Shown here one piece after another: positions 9,631-18,730 of a DNA stretch of 64,000 bases. The stretch comes from Empedobacter falsenii. GTDB lineage: Bacteria > Bacteroidota > Bacteroidia > Flavobacteriales > Weeksellaceae. The notes beneath the pieces are model-generated. The model had not been told where the DNA came from, did no database searches, and saw nothing but the letters and a program-made list of their open reading frames with translations. Each line of letters opens with the position of its first letter. Position 1 is the stretch's first letter. Where the stretch lies: positions 62,001 to 126,000 of the forward strand of contig NZ_JAAGKM010000003.1 in the NCBI RefSeq assembly GCF_019308355.1, read 5' to 3'. The translations under genes were made by a program, and so were the position numbers.

Positions 9631-11820
9631 ATGACATTATCTATTTGGAGATATGCGCATTTGAGTCTTGCAATTTTATCTTCAGCATTTTTAGTTATTC
9701 TATCTATCACAGGAGTAATTTTGGCTGTTGATGCAATAAACGAAAAATCGCCCGCATACAAAGTAGAAAATTTCGATAACATAACACTCGCGCAAGTTTT
9801 ACCAACTTTGCGCGAGCATTATTTTGAAATAATAGAAGTAAAAGTTGATCACAATGATTTTGTGACAATTGATGCGATGGACGAAGATGGAAATTCGATC
9901 AAATCTTACATTGATCCTACAACAGGAAAAAAGATTGGTGAGATTGTTCCAAAAAGTGATTTCATCAATTGGGTCACAGCCTTGCACCGTTCATTATTTC
10001 TAAAAGAAACAGGACGAGCAATTGTTGGTGTCGTATCTTTTTTATTGATGTTAATTTCAATAAGTGGATTAATCTTAATCGTAAAACGTCAACAAGGAAT
10101 TCTAAATTTCTTTACAAAAGTTAACAAAGACTCCTTTTCACAATATTTTCATGTTGTAACTGGACGTTGGTTATTAATTCCTGTTTTAATCATTGCATTA
10201 ACAGGAACATTGATTTTCTTAGCGCGATTAGAACCTTTAGTTGGTCAACCAAAAGAAATTGAGCATCAAGCTAAAGAAAATTTACAACCAAAAGATTTAA
10301 AAGACATTGAATTTTTCAAAAACACGAAATTAAGTAGTGTTGAAAAGATTGAATTTCCTTTTATTCCAGATGATGAAGCAGAACCATTTATCGTTCATTT
10401 AAGAAAAAAATCGGTTTCGGTTAATCAAGTAAATGGAGCGATTATTTCAGAATCGTTGAATCCTTATTCAGCAATTGTAGAAAAATTCAATATCGATTTA
10501 CATACAGGTCGCACCAATGTTATTTGGGCAGCGATTTTAGGAATTGCTTCGCTTAACATTTTATTCTTTATTTGGTCAGGATTTGTAATTACGTTCAAAC
10601 GTACAAAAACGAAAATTGGCAAAAATAAATATAAAGCCAACGAAGCTGAAATTATCCTTTTAGTTGGTTCAGAAAATGGTGCAACTGTTGGATTTGCTTC
10701 AAAAATTCAAGAGCAATTTTTAGCAAACGGAAAAAAATCATTCATTGCTCAGATGAATCAATATGAAATTTATCCAAAAGCAAAACAACTCATCATTTTT
10801 ACCTCAACTTATGGAATTGGTGATGCGCCTGCGAATGCTAAGAAATTTGAACAATTAATCACACAATTTCCACAAAACCAATCCATCGAATTTTCTGTTG
10901 TAGGATTTGGATCAAGAGCATATTCAGATTATTGTGGCTATGCAGTTAAAGTTGACAAATGGTTGAATGATCAAAAATGGGCTACTCAATTATTGGATTT
11001 GAAAACAGTAAATGATAAATCGCCGGAAGAATTCACAAATTGGGTCATTGCATACAAAGAAACGACAGATATTCCGTTAGCAACAACGCCTGCGATGTAT
11101 GTTGGAAAAGCACTAGAACTGAAAAATGTTAAGGTTATTTCTACCACTAAAATCACACAAGAAGATGCTACATTTAAAGTTATTTTAGATGTAAAAGAGA
11201 AATTCAAATCTGGAGATTTATTAGCAATTTATCCCGAAAGTGATCACAAAGAACGCTTATATTCGGTTGGAAAAGTAGATAATAAATTACAGTTAATTGT
11301 AAAATTGCATGAGTTTGGATTAGGTTCTCAATATTTATATAATTTGGTTCAAAATTCTACGATTAAAGCTCGAATTGTAAAAAATAAAGCCTTTAGATTT
11401 CCAAAAGCTTCAAAAGTTGTGATGATTGCAAACGGAACAGGAATTGCACCTTTTCTTGGGATGATTGATGAGAATTCAAAAAATATTGAAACGCATTTAT
11501 ACTGTGGTTTCAGACATGATAATGAAACAACAAAATCTTATCAAGAATTTGCTACGAAACAAATTTTTACGAATCATTTGAGTCAATTTCACATTGCATT
11601 TTCTCGTGAAGAAAATAAACAGTATGTGATGGATTTAGTCAATCGTGATGCTAAATTCTTTGCTGAAACATTACAAAATGGTGGAATTCTTATGATTTGT
11701 GGTGCTCTCACAATGCAACATGATGTAGAGAAAGTTTTGGAACAAATCTGTCAAGAACATTTGAATAAATCATTCGAAGAATTCAAAACAAATGGGCAAT
11801 TTTTGACGGATTGTTACTAG
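9631..11820 (+). CDS. PepSY-TM / flavodoxin / FAD-NAD(P)H reductase fusion
   Basis: A 729-residue inner-membrane protein. The N-terminal half is PepSY-TM-like: membrane segments near residues 13-35, 130-155, 175-200 and 295-320, with two periplasmic PepSY-like loops and conserved histidines (ALHRSLF, FHVVTGRW, DLHTGR) that are candidate haem or quinone ligands. Then comes a flavodoxin domain (about 340-480; TSTYGIGDAPANA), and a sulfite-reductase-like FAD/NAD(P)H domain (about 490-729) with ERLYSVGKV for FAD and ANGTGIAPFLGM and MICGALTMQHDV for NAD(P)H. It probably carries electrons from cytoplasmic NAD(P)H across the membrane. Neighbours (DUF2271 protein, apbE) suggest a flavinylated acceptor; a ferric-chelate reductase role is possible. 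Confidence 0.9.
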   Translation: MTLSIWRYAHLSLAILSSAFLVILSITGVILAVDAINEKSPAYKVENFDNITLAQVLPTLREHYFEIIEVKVDHNDFVTIDAMDEDGNSIKSYIDPTTGKKIGEIVPKSDFINWVTALHRSLFLKETGRAIVGVVSFLLMLISISGLILIVKRQQGILNFFTKVNKDSFSQYFHVVTGRWLLIPVLIIALTGTLIFLARLEPLVGQPKEIEHQAKENLQPKDLKDIEFFKNTKLSSVEKIEFPFIPDDEAEPFIVHLRKKSVSVNQVNGAIISESLNPYSAIVEKFNIDLHTGRTNVIWAAILGIASLNILFFIWSGFVITFKRTKTKIGKNKYKANEAEIILLVGSENGATVGFASKIQEQFLANGKKSFIAQMNQYEIYPKAKQLIIFTSTYGIGDAPANAKKFEQLITQFPQNQSIEFSVVGFGSRAYSDYCGYAVKVDKWLNDQKWATQLLDLKTVNDKSPEEFTNWVIAYKETTDIPLATTPAMYVGKALELKNVKVISTTKITQEDATFKVILDVKEKFKSGDLLAIYPESDHKERLYSVGKVDNKLQLIVKLHEFGLGSQYLYNLVQNSTIKARIVKNKAFRFPKASKVVMIANGTGIAPFLGMIDENSKNIETHLYCGFRHDNETTKSYQEFATKQIFTNHLSQFHIAFSREENKQYVMDLVNRDAKFFAETLQNGGILMICGALTMQHDVEKVLEQICQEHLNKSFEEFKTNGQFLTDCY

Positions 11821-11869
11821 AAAAATAATTTTGATGCAATCCTAAAACAAGTTCAGAATAACCTAATAC

Positions 11870-11934
11870 CTGTCATACCGAGCTTGTCGAGGTATCTTTA
11901 AGCTTTATACTTTTCGATAAACTCAGAATAACAA
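11870..11934. repeat. Intergenic repeat (TGTCATACCGAGCTTGTCGAG type)
   Basis: The element starts with TGTCATACCGAGCTTGTCGA and ends with GATAAACTCAGAATAACA, near-inverted ends typical of a second class of Flavobacteriia intergenic repeat. A related TTCAGAATAAC copy lies just before it at 11852-11862. It separates the reductase gene from apbE without an obvious T-rich terminator. Confidence 0.6.
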
Positions 11935-11948
11935 ATGAATAAACCAAA

Positions 11949-12953
11949 ATGAAATTCATTCTAAAAAATATATTCACTTTTATACTATTGTATGTTCTAA
12001 CTCCGATGAATGCTCAAACGGTTGGAGTTAGAGATACAATTTTAATGGGAAGTAAATTCAAAATTACATTGGTTGATTCCGATTCTATTTCCGTTGAAAA
12101 AAACATCAATAAAGCAATTGATGAAATGATTAGAATTGAGAATTTGATTTCTGACTGGAAACCAACTTCGCAAGTTTCTCTTGTCAATCAAAATGCAGGA
12201 ATAAAGGCGATAAAAGTAGATCGAGAAGTTTTTGACTTAACAAAGCGTGCGATTTATTTTTCGCAACTAACCGATGGTGCTTTTGACATTAGCTTTGCGG
12301 CAATGGACAAAATATGGAAATTTGATGGTTCAATGGAAAAGATTCCAACTCAGGAAGAGATTTCAAAAGCCATCGAAAAAATCGGTTATCAAAACATTAT
12401 TTTAGATGAAGAAAATTCAACAATATTCTTAAAAAAAGCTGGAATGAAAATCGGTTTTGGTTCAACAGGAAAAGGTTATGCAGCACAAAAAGCACGAACT
12501 TTCATGCAAGACTTAGGAATACAAGCGGGTATAATTGATGCTTCTGGTGATATGACAACTTGGGGAAATCAACCAAATGGAGAACCTTGGAAAATTGGAA
12601 TTACAAATCCATTTAATCGACATAAAATGTTGGATATTCTCTCAATGAAAAATGCTGCTGTTACGACTTCTGGTGATTACGAAAAATTTATTTTGATTGA
12701 TGAAGTTCGCTATTCACACATTATTAATCCCAAAACTGGTTATCCTTCAACAGGATTAACAGGGGTTACAGTTATTGGGACGGATGCTGAAATGTGTAAT
12801 GGTTTTAGCACTTCTATCATGGTTTTAGGAAAAGAAAAAGGATTGAATTTTATCAATCAACAAAAAGATTACGCTGCTCTTTTGATTACAGATAAAGGAA
12901 AAATTATTCGTTCAAAAAACTACAAGAAGATTAAACGAAAACTTGAGAAATAA
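11949..12953 (+). CDS. apbE: FAD:protein FMN transferase (ApbE)
   Basis: ApbE attaches FMN covalently to Ser/Thr of target proteins outside the cytoplasm. This 334-residue protein has a signal peptide (ending PMNAQ) and no lipobox. Family motifs in order: MGSKFKITL, ISDWKPTSQVSLVN, FDISFAAMDKIWKF, the glycine-rich GFGSTGKGYAAQKA, GIIDASGDMTTWG, and the metal-binding YSHIINPKTGYPS followed by GTDAEMCNGFSTSIMVLG. It follows the reductase after 128 bases that contain an intergenic repeat, so it could share the transcript or have its own. Its likely substrate is the DUF2271 protein two genes upstream. Confidence 0.93.
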   Translation: MKFILKNIFTFILLYVLTPMNAQTVGVRDTILMGSKFKITLVDSDSISVEKNINKAIDEMIRIENLISDWKPTSQVSLVNQNAGIKAIKVDREVFDLTKRAIYFSQLTDGAFDISFAAMDKIWKFDGSMEKIPTQEEISKAIEKIGYQNIILDEENSTIFLKKAGMKIGFGSTGKGYAAQKARTFMQDLGIQAGIIDASGDMTTWGNQPNGEPWKIGITNPFNRHKMLDILSMKNAAVTTSGDYEKFILIDEVRYSHIINPKTGYPSTGLTGVTVIGTDAEMCNGFSTSIMVLGKEKGLNFINQQKDYAALLITDKGKIIRSKNYKKIKRKLEK

Positions 12954-13211
12954 CACTTAAAAATGGTGATTTAGATATGCAGTTTCAACGTAAAAATGCT
13001 CCTTACAAAGAAGTTTCTGAATCAATTTTATTTATCCAAAACAGCACTTTCGCAATATCAATAATTTAGCTTAAATTATTTAAGTGTATAATAACCATTA
13101 TATTTAGTAAAAGGTGTTTTTTATAGAAAAAATAGACTCAGTTCTGTAATTTTTGTTATGCTTCATTTTAAATAAAAAGTCGAAATTGCACCTAAACAAA
13201 ATACAAAAGCT

Positions 13212-13823
13212 ATGAACGACAATAAAAAATCTCATTGGGAACATATATATGAAGTAAAAACTCCAGAAGAAGTGAGTTGAACACAAGAAAAACCAGAAAC
13301 TTCTTTAAATTTTATTCATTCTTTTGGAGCTGATAAAACAGCTAAAATTATTGATATTGGTGGTGGAGATAGTAAGTTGGTCGATTTTTTATTGGAAGAA
13401 GGATATGAAAATATTTCTGTTTTGGATATTTCTGCAAATGCGTTGGAAAGAGCAAAAAAGCGTTTAGGAAATAATGCAGAAAAAGTAACTTGGATTGTTG
13501 CTGATATCACCGAATTTGAACCTACAGAACAATACGATATTTGGCACGATAGAGCAGTTTTTCATTTTTTAATAGAAGAAAATGACATCAAAAAGTACCA
13601 AAATTTGGTCTCGAAAGCTGTAAAAGGAAAAATGGTTATTGGAACTTTTTCGACAAATGGACCATTAAAATGTAGTGGTTTGGAAATAAAACAAAATGAT
13701 GAAACGTCGTTAACCTCAACTTTTGAAGCTAATTTTGAGAAAATAGAATGTTTTACAATTGATCATAAAACGCCATTTGATACGATTCAGAACTTTATTT
13801 TTTGTAGTTTCAACAAAAAATAA
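13212..13823 (+). pseudogene. Class I SAM-dependent methyltransferase, interrupted by TGA
   Basis: Reading from the ATG at 13212 gives MNDNKKSHWEHIYEVKTPEE then VS, a TGA at 13278-13280, and the same frame continues as TQEKPETSLNFI up to the stop at 13821. The family normally has Trp in this VSWTQ stretch, so one TGG-to-TGA change explains the break. The rest is intact: SAM-binding IIDIGGGDSKLVDFLLEEG, then VLDISANALERAKKRLG and DIWHDRAVFHFL. About 203 codons including the stop would be normal length. Translation from an internal TTG at 13377 would lack part of the SAM site. It stands alone between apbE and a repeat. A sequencing error cannot be excluded. Confidence 0.8.
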
Positions 13824-13826
13824 AAT

Positions 13827-13909
13827 GCGTTAGGGATAGTAGTGGAAATCCTTTTTTGTAGACGCGGTGTCTACAAAAAAGATTGTAACGAATAGCCCGC
13901 TCAAACGCT
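13827..13909. repeat. Palindromic intergenic repeat (GCGTTAGGGATAGTAGTGG type)
   Basis: The outer ends are GCGTTAG and AACGC. Inside is a perfect 13-bp inverted repeat, CTTTTTTGTAGAC / GTCTACAAAAAAG, around a 5-base loop at 13864-13868. The flanks GTTAGGGATAGTAGTGGAAA and GTAACGAATAGCCCGC are ones I recognise from repeats scattered through Flavobacterium and Chryseobacterium genomes. Confidence 0.75.
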
Positions 13910-13910
13910 A

Positions 13911-13948
13911 AAAATATAAAAATCATCTCCTTAATTCAGGAGATGATT
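13911..13948 (-). terminator. Terminator hairpin after the S41 lipoprotein gene
   Basis: AATCATCTCC and GGAGATGATT form a 10-bp stem with an 8-base loop. On the minus strand it directly follows the protease stop codon and runs into an imperfect T-rich tail. Confidence 0.7.
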
Positions 13949-15523
13949 TTATATTTTTAAAGCTTTATTGTATTCGATATTTCCTTTTTTAATATCATTT
14001 AAAATCCATTTCAGTTCAGCATCCGTACGCTTAATTTTATCTTGCAAATTAGGTTGAATAACTTGGTTTGGATAAACACCATGCGCCTGTTCATCTCGCT
14101 TTTCAATAGGAGAAAGATAAACTGTACCAACCGAAATTTTGAGTTTGGAATTGGGCAACGTAAATTTTGGCATCAACCCAGCAACCGTTCCATTAAAATC
14201 TCCTCCCGTTTCTTCACCTACAAAAAATGCTCGATTTTTTAGTTGAAGATTAGCCGAAATCAACGCCGAAGCAGAGTAAGAACCACCATTTATAATGACA
14301 TACAAATTGTGGTGATACACGAGCTCTTTATCTATTTTGACATGCGAAAAAGGCATGTGCAATTCGTATTCATTTTTAGCATTTTTTGACGTCGAAAAAT
14401 AAGTATAACCCGATCCCAACCAAAGCAACGGATAGGAATAAACGGGAAAAAGATTGTACAACGACTTGCCAAAAGAGGTTTTGTTCGCGACGATTTTTTC
14501 ACCTAAAAATGCCTTGGAATCATCGACCAAATAAGCGTATAAATAGTGCGAATCTTTTAGGTAACCACCACCATTGTTGCGAAGATCAAGAACTAAATTT
14601 TGAACTTTATGATTCTTGATATCCGTAAAAACCTCTTTATATAGTTCACGTATTTTTCCTTTCCTGAAATCAGTTACTTTTAACACCGCAATCGTACTGT
14701 CGTTCGTAGGAAAAGTCAAATCTTTGGAATAGGTTTTGGAACTTTTAGAATAGCCGTATTTCTTTTGTTTTATCCTAACTTTTCGCTCAACTTCTTTCTG
14801 CTCTTTTGTAATTTTTGGTAGTTCTGAAATCTTATCATTTTTAGGTTTTGGATAGGTACGAAATGTTTTTTTTCGGATGATTGAATTCCCCATTTTAAAA
14901 GTTAATTCAACCGAATCTTTAATTCCATTTTCTAAAGTAAAATAATTGAGAAAAGTTCGGTTAAAGACATTATCCGAAAAAGTTTGATTTTCACCATCTC
15001 CATAAATACTTTTTTTATATTTATCGTATAAATACTTTGTAGAAACACTATCTATATAAAGCAAAACTGAACCTTGATTAATCGGATTGATTTTACTGTA
15101 ATCTGCCACTAAAAAAACTGAATCATTTTGCCAAAAAAAACTATAATCACTAAAAGCAGATTTAGATTCTTTGTATTTTTTTTCCTTACTCTTTTCTATT
15201 CGTTTATATATCGGATAAATATCTGTATGACCATGTTCTAAACTTTCGAAAATCGGAAAAAACTTGACATAAAAATCATTTGGTTTCAATGGTTTATCAA
15301 TTGACTTTTTAAGACTATCAAATTTATAATCAATTTGTTCTTGAGAAGTATATAAATCTAATTTTGGATGATATCTTTTTAGTTTTTTATAAACAAAATC
15401 TACATCTTTTTTCAATTTATTCGCAGGAATCTCTTTATCAATATGTGCATTATATTTCTCGACAGAAGCACAACTGCATATCAATAAAAGTGACAAATAA
15501 ATTAGAGTAAATTTTAGTTGCAT
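13949..15523 (-). CDS. S41 family peptidase, lipoprotein
   Basis: A 524-residue protein that starts with a lipoprotein signal: a hydrophobic stretch followed by LLICSCAS, so Cys about 18 is probably lipidated. The middle has no clear PDZ domain. The C-terminal S41 domain (about 280-500) has NLVLDLRNNGGGYLKD, a typical S41 substrate-binding segment, and NGGSYSASALISA, where the second Ser is the likely nucleophile, then GEETGGDFNGT. It probably degrades peptides or proteins in the periplasm or at the outer membrane. The next gene on the strand upstream (HD hydrolase) is 33 bases away, so the two may share a transcript. Confidence 0.88.
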   Translation of the reverse strand: MQLKFTLIYLSLLLICSCASVEKYNAHIDKEIPANKLKKDVDFVYKKLKRYHPKLDLYTSQEQIDYKFDSLKKSIDKPLKPNDFYVKFFPIFESLEHGHTDIYPIYKRIEKSKEKKYKESKSAFSDYSFFWQNDSVFLVADYSKINPINQGSVLLYIDSVSTKYLYDKYKKSIYGDGENQTFSDNVFNRTFLNYFTLENGIKDSVELTFKMGNSIIRKKTFRTYPKPKNDKISELPKITKEQKEVERKVRIKQKKYGYSKSSKTYSKDLTFPTNDSTIAVLKVTDFRKGKIRELYKEVFTDIKNHKVQNLVLDLRNNGGGYLKDSHYLYAYLVDDSKAFLGEKIVANKTSFGKSLYNLFPVYSYPLLWLGSGYTYFSTSKNAKNEYELHMPFSHVKIDKELVYHHNLYVIINGGSYSASALISANLQLKNRAFFVGEETGGDFNGTVAGLMPKFTLPNSKLKISVGTVYLSPIEKRDEQAHGVYPNQVIQPNLQDKIKRTDAELKWILNDIKKGNIEYNKALKI

Positions 15524-15556
15524 TAAGGATAATTAAATGAATAATAAGTTACAATA

Positions 15557-16156
15557 TTATTTCACTTCTTGATAAAATTCTTCGATAAAATTTTCCATAT
15601 ACTGATGACGTTTTAAAGCAATTTCTTTTGCTGTTTTGGTATTCATCAACTCTTTTAATTTAAATAATTTATCATAAAAATGTTGCACGCTAGAAGCGTC
15701 TTTCGAATTATCGTACGGATTATATAAAATACTACCTACACTTCCGCCATATGCAAAACAACGCGCAATACCAACCGCTCCAATTGCATCTAAACGATCA
15801 GCATCTTGCACAATTTCAGCCTCGATAGTTGTTGGTTTATTTCCTTTACTAAATGAAACTTGCGAGACTATTTCCAATACTTTCTGAATTGATTCTTCCT
15901 CTACATGAATTGATTCTAAAAATTTTCTAATTAATTCCTCCGATTTATCAACTCCATTATGCAATTTATAATCACCGATATCATGTGTCCAAGCTGCTAA
16001 TTCAACCAAAAAAGAATCTGCATTTTCAGTTTCTAAAATCTTCTTCGCATTTGTCACCACACGTTCTATGTGAAAATAATCGTGTCCTGTTCCTTCATCT
16101 AAAAAAGTTTTTTTGATATAAGCTTGTGTCTGAATAAGTATTTCTTGTTTGTTCAT
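15557..16156 (-). CDS. HD-domain phosphohydrolase
   Basis: A 199-residue cytoplasmic protein of the HD superfamily (YedJ/PgpH-like single HD domain). Metal-binding residues are visible: H in GHDYFHIERV, the HD pair in AAWTHDIGDY and D in VQDADRLDAIGAVGIAR. Family members hydrolyse phosphate esters, often nucleotides, but the substrate cannot be read from sequence. Length is normal for the family. It lies just downstream of a terminator of the subtilase gene and upstream of the S41 lipoprotein. Confidence 0.9.
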   Translation of the reverse strand: MNKQEILIQTQAYIKKTFLDEGTGHDYFHIERVVTNAKKILETENADSFLVELAAWTHDIGDYKLHNGVDKSEELIRKFLESIHVEEESIQKVLEIVSQVSFSKGNKPTTIEAEIVQDADRLDAIGAVGIARCFAYGGSVGSILYNPYDNSKDASSVQHFYDKLFKLKELMNTKTAKEIALKRHQYMENFIEEFYQEVK

Positions 16157-16187
16157 TTTTTAATAATCTATTTCACGCTAAAATAAA

Positions 16188-16216
16188 AAACTTCAATAAC
16201 AATGTTATTGAAGTTT
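16188..16216. terminator. Bidirectional terminator after the subtilase gene
   Basis: AAACTTCAATAAC, loop AAT, GTTATTGAAGTTT. A-runs on the left give a T-tail on the minus strand. It lies 25 bases after the stop codon of the minus-strand subtilase. Confidence 0.8.
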
Positions 16217-16241
16217 TAAGTTAATAGAAAAAAATACTGTT

Positions 16242-18341
16242 CTATTGTTTTACGATTTTTTTAGAAACCGATTGTTTATCTGTTTTGATATTAATAATAT
16301 AAACACCTGTCGGTAAATTTGAAATATTAATTTGCTTCTTATCCGAAGACGAAACTTTTTTTCCAGTCATATCAAAAATATCTACAACTATCATTTTTTC
16401 ATTCGTCTGTACATTTACAATATCTTTTGTAACTGTTGGATAAACTGAAATAGAATTTAATTTATCTAGTTCACTTGTGTCCAAATTTGCTGGATTACCA
16501 CCTGTAATGAGTAATGTATATTTTTGATCTGAAGCTACTTTGTTCTCATTAACTAAAGTTCCTTTATTCGAAACAACTATTTTATACTTTCTTCCAACAA
16601 CTGGAGATTTTATTGAAATTTGTTCAACATTATCTACTAAATTATCTCCTTTTATTGCTGCTCCAGTAGGATTTGATAAATCTAATTTCCAAGGCATAAA
16701 CACTTCATTAGTTTGAGTATCAATAACTCTTAGATCAAAATCATTTACAATCTTTGAAGTTTTATCATTTATTGCTCCATCATTAGTAGTAGCAGGAGTA
16801 CCAGCAGGATCAATCCAGGTTAGTGTTACCTTTAATTCATTATCAGTATTAGATGTTGCTATAATTTCTTTATTGTAATCTACACCAGATTTTTTATCAT
16901 TTCTTTCTAATATACTTCCTGTTTTATTATGTATATCTACTAAAGTTTCTGCAGCTTTTTTAGCATCTAACATACCCCAACCAAACCAATTATCAGGACC
17001 TTCGAAATCACCAGCTTCCATTGTAGTATGTAATAATAAAGCTTTTATTTCGTCTGCATAAAAATAATACTGATTATCTCCACTTAATAATCTTTTTAAT
17101 TGCGTTATCGCTCCTATCGCACCTGTCACTTTTGGTGCAGAATATGAAGTCCCACTACCCATTGTAAATCTTGTTACAGAAGTTGAATCAGTCGCAATAG
17201 CTGTCGGTGCAATTACATTTGTTCCTACTGCAACTAAATCTGGTTTTATAGCTCCATCTTTTCTTGGCCCAACACTACTATAACTAGATCTTATTATTTC
17301 ATTTTTAGATGTGATTCTGTTATTTGAAGTATTTGGTACATTTACAGCTCCTACTACAATAATATTTTTAGCTAAAGATCCTGTACCTATGCAATATGCT
17401 CCTGATTTACAATTTATATCGGGCATAATATCTTTTCCATCAAAAGCTTGATATGCTCCATTTCCCCATCTATATTTAGGAATAGTATCATTCGCGGCTG
17501 GTCCATCTCCATAATAATTACCCGCTGATTTAATTATTGTAAATTTAGGGTCCGCATAAACTATTTTATCATAATTTTCATCATTAGTTAAATAAGTTCC
17601 GAAAAAAGTATCACTTGATTTCGTAAATATCGTTGTATTAACTGGATAATACCAACCTTTTCCCAAACTACCATTAGCATCATATGACCATCCATAATTA
17701 ACTCCATAAGAATGGTTCGATATATAATAATTATAATTTAATATTTTACTAAAAATATTTCCATTCGTTGTAGTAGAAAAACCTGCTGATTTTATCTTTG
17801 CATTTGGTAATACTCCTTTTGCAGCTTGATTAAAAGTAACTTTAGAACCATCTGTATAAGTAAATGTAACATTATAATAACCTCCTGCAGCAATAAAACC
17901 AGCTACTGACGTTGCATGTGTAGACATTGCAAGAACTTTATTCTCTAGATCAGAAACCCTTGTAAGTCCTGTAGAAGATTTATCTCCAAACTCTTTATGA
18001 GGAGCAAAGGTTGCGCCTCCATCAAAGATAGCAATATCCATATTGTCACCATTTAACGCGAACCCTCCTACTTGACCACTTTGTAAATAATCAATATTAG
18101 AAGCATTGTTTGCTCTATAATCATCCGTTTGATAAAACACTGCAGAATAATCTGTAATTTCAGCTAAGTTTGAGATGTTAAATGAATGATTAGAATGACT
18201 CTTACTTAATCTTTGTTTAAACTTATTTGTCTTAACTTCATTTTGTTCTTTAAAAAAAGTAGATAATTCTTTTTTAGATTGCGCATACGTATTAATATAT
18301 GCTAAAGACAGTAATCCTGTAAAAAGTAGTTTTATATTCAT
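16242..18341 (-). CDS. S8 subtilisin-like protease with T9SS sorting domain
   Basis: A 699-residue secreted protease. Signal peptide: about residues 1-20 (YINTYAQ). A short charged segment follows, then the S8 domain with Asp in MDIAIFDGG, His in STHATSVAGFIAAGG and Ser in GSGTSYSAPKVTGAIG. A beta-rich C-domain comes next (about 470-620), and the last 75 residues form a type A T9SS sorting domain (SVYPTVTKDIVNVQ, VVDIFDMTGKKV, NLPTGVYIINIKTD). It should be exported by the type IX system and anchored or released at the cell surface. Only 8 bases separate it from the small lipoprotein gene upstream, and its N-terminal SKKELSTFFKEQ closely resembles a motif in that lipoprotein. Confidence 0.94.
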   Translation of the reverse strand: MNIKLLFTGLLSLAYINTYAQSKKELSTFFKEQNEVKTNKFKQRLSKSHSNHSFNISNLAEITDYSAVFYQTDDYRANNASNIDYLQSGQVGGFALNGDNMDIAIFDGGATFAPHKEFGDKSSTGLTRVSDLENKVLAMSTHATSVAGFIAAGGYYNVTFTYTDGSKVTFNQAAKGVLPNAKIKSAGFSTTTNGNIFSKILNYNYYISNHSYGVNYGWSYDANGSLGKGWYYPVNTTIFTKSSDTFFGTYLTNDENYDKIVYADPKFTIIKSAGNYYGDGPAANDTIPKYRWGNGAYQAFDGKDIMPDINCKSGAYCIGTGSLAKNIIVVGAVNVPNTSNNRITSKNEIIRSSYSSVGPRKDGAIKPDLVAVGTNVIAPTAIATDSTSVTRFTMGSGTSYSAPKVTGAIGAITQLKRLLSGDNQYYFYADEIKALLLHTTMEAGDFEGPDNWFGWGMLDAKKAAETLVDIHNKTGSILERNDKKSGVDYNKEIIATSNTDNELKVTLTWIDPAGTPATTNDGAINDKTSKIVNDFDLRVIDTQTNEVFMPWKLDLSNPTGAAIKGDNLVDNVEQISIKSPVVGRKYKIVVSNKGTLVNENKVASDQKYTLLITGGNPANLDTSELDKLNSISVYPTVTKDIVNVQTNEKMIVVDIFDMTGKKVSSSDKKQINISNLPTGVYIINIKTDKQSVSKKIVKQ

Positions 18342-18349
18342 ATTTGTTG

Positions 18350-18637
18350 TTATTTTTTCTTATTAGTCGTTTCATTATATATTGGTGTTGTATCAAAGAT
18401 GTCTGTAACAGTTGATTTATTTTTAGTTGAATCTCCTTTTATATTTAGACTATCATATTTTTTTTCCAATTTCTTTTGTTGTTCATCAAAATATTTTGAC
18501 AACTCTTTCTTAGACATATTTAATGTATCTTTAGTTACCAAATTTGAAGACTTACTAACCTCTCTGTTCTTACATTGTGAAAAAAAAACGATCACAACCA
18601 AGATGGCTAGACTTTTAATAAATAGATTCATACTCAT
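18350..18637 (-). CDS. Small lipoprotein of unknown function
   Basis: A 95-residue protein; an ATG two codons later (18631) is an equally good start. The signal ends in FFSQC, a lipobox with Cys about 22. The mature part is short, charged and probably helical, with no known domain. Residues 42-53, SKKELSKYFDEQ, match SKKELSTFFKEQ just after the signal peptide of the subtilase encoded 8 bases downstream (9 of 12 identical). The two are probably cotranscribed. The lipoprotein could be a duplicated fragment of the protease N-terminus or a partner such as an inhibitor. This is inference. Confidence 0.75.
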   Translation of the reverse strand: MSMNLFIKSLAILVVIVFFSQCKNREVSKSSNLVTKDTLNMSKKELSKYFDEQQKKLEKKYDSLNIKGDSTKNKSTVTDIFDTTPIYNETTNKKK

Positions 18638-18714
18638 ATCAATTATAAAAATATCTTACTAAGATAATAAAAGTCATCAATATACAAAACAATGTGTTTT
18701 TAATAAAAATATTG

Positions 18715-18722
18715 TATATTTG
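18715..18722 (+). promoter_or_regulatory. Promoter -7 element of rpsP
   Basis: TATATTTG fits the Bacteroidota TAnnTTTG element. No clear TTTG -33 box is visible at 19 bases upstream. It would give a leader of about 45 bases before rpsP. Confidence 0.65.
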
Positions 18723-18730
18723 CACCTCAA

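Noticed and set aside
12976-13065. A 29-codon plus-strand frame between apbE and the methyltransferase pseudogene
   Set aside because: Too short, no homology that I can recognise and no good start signals.
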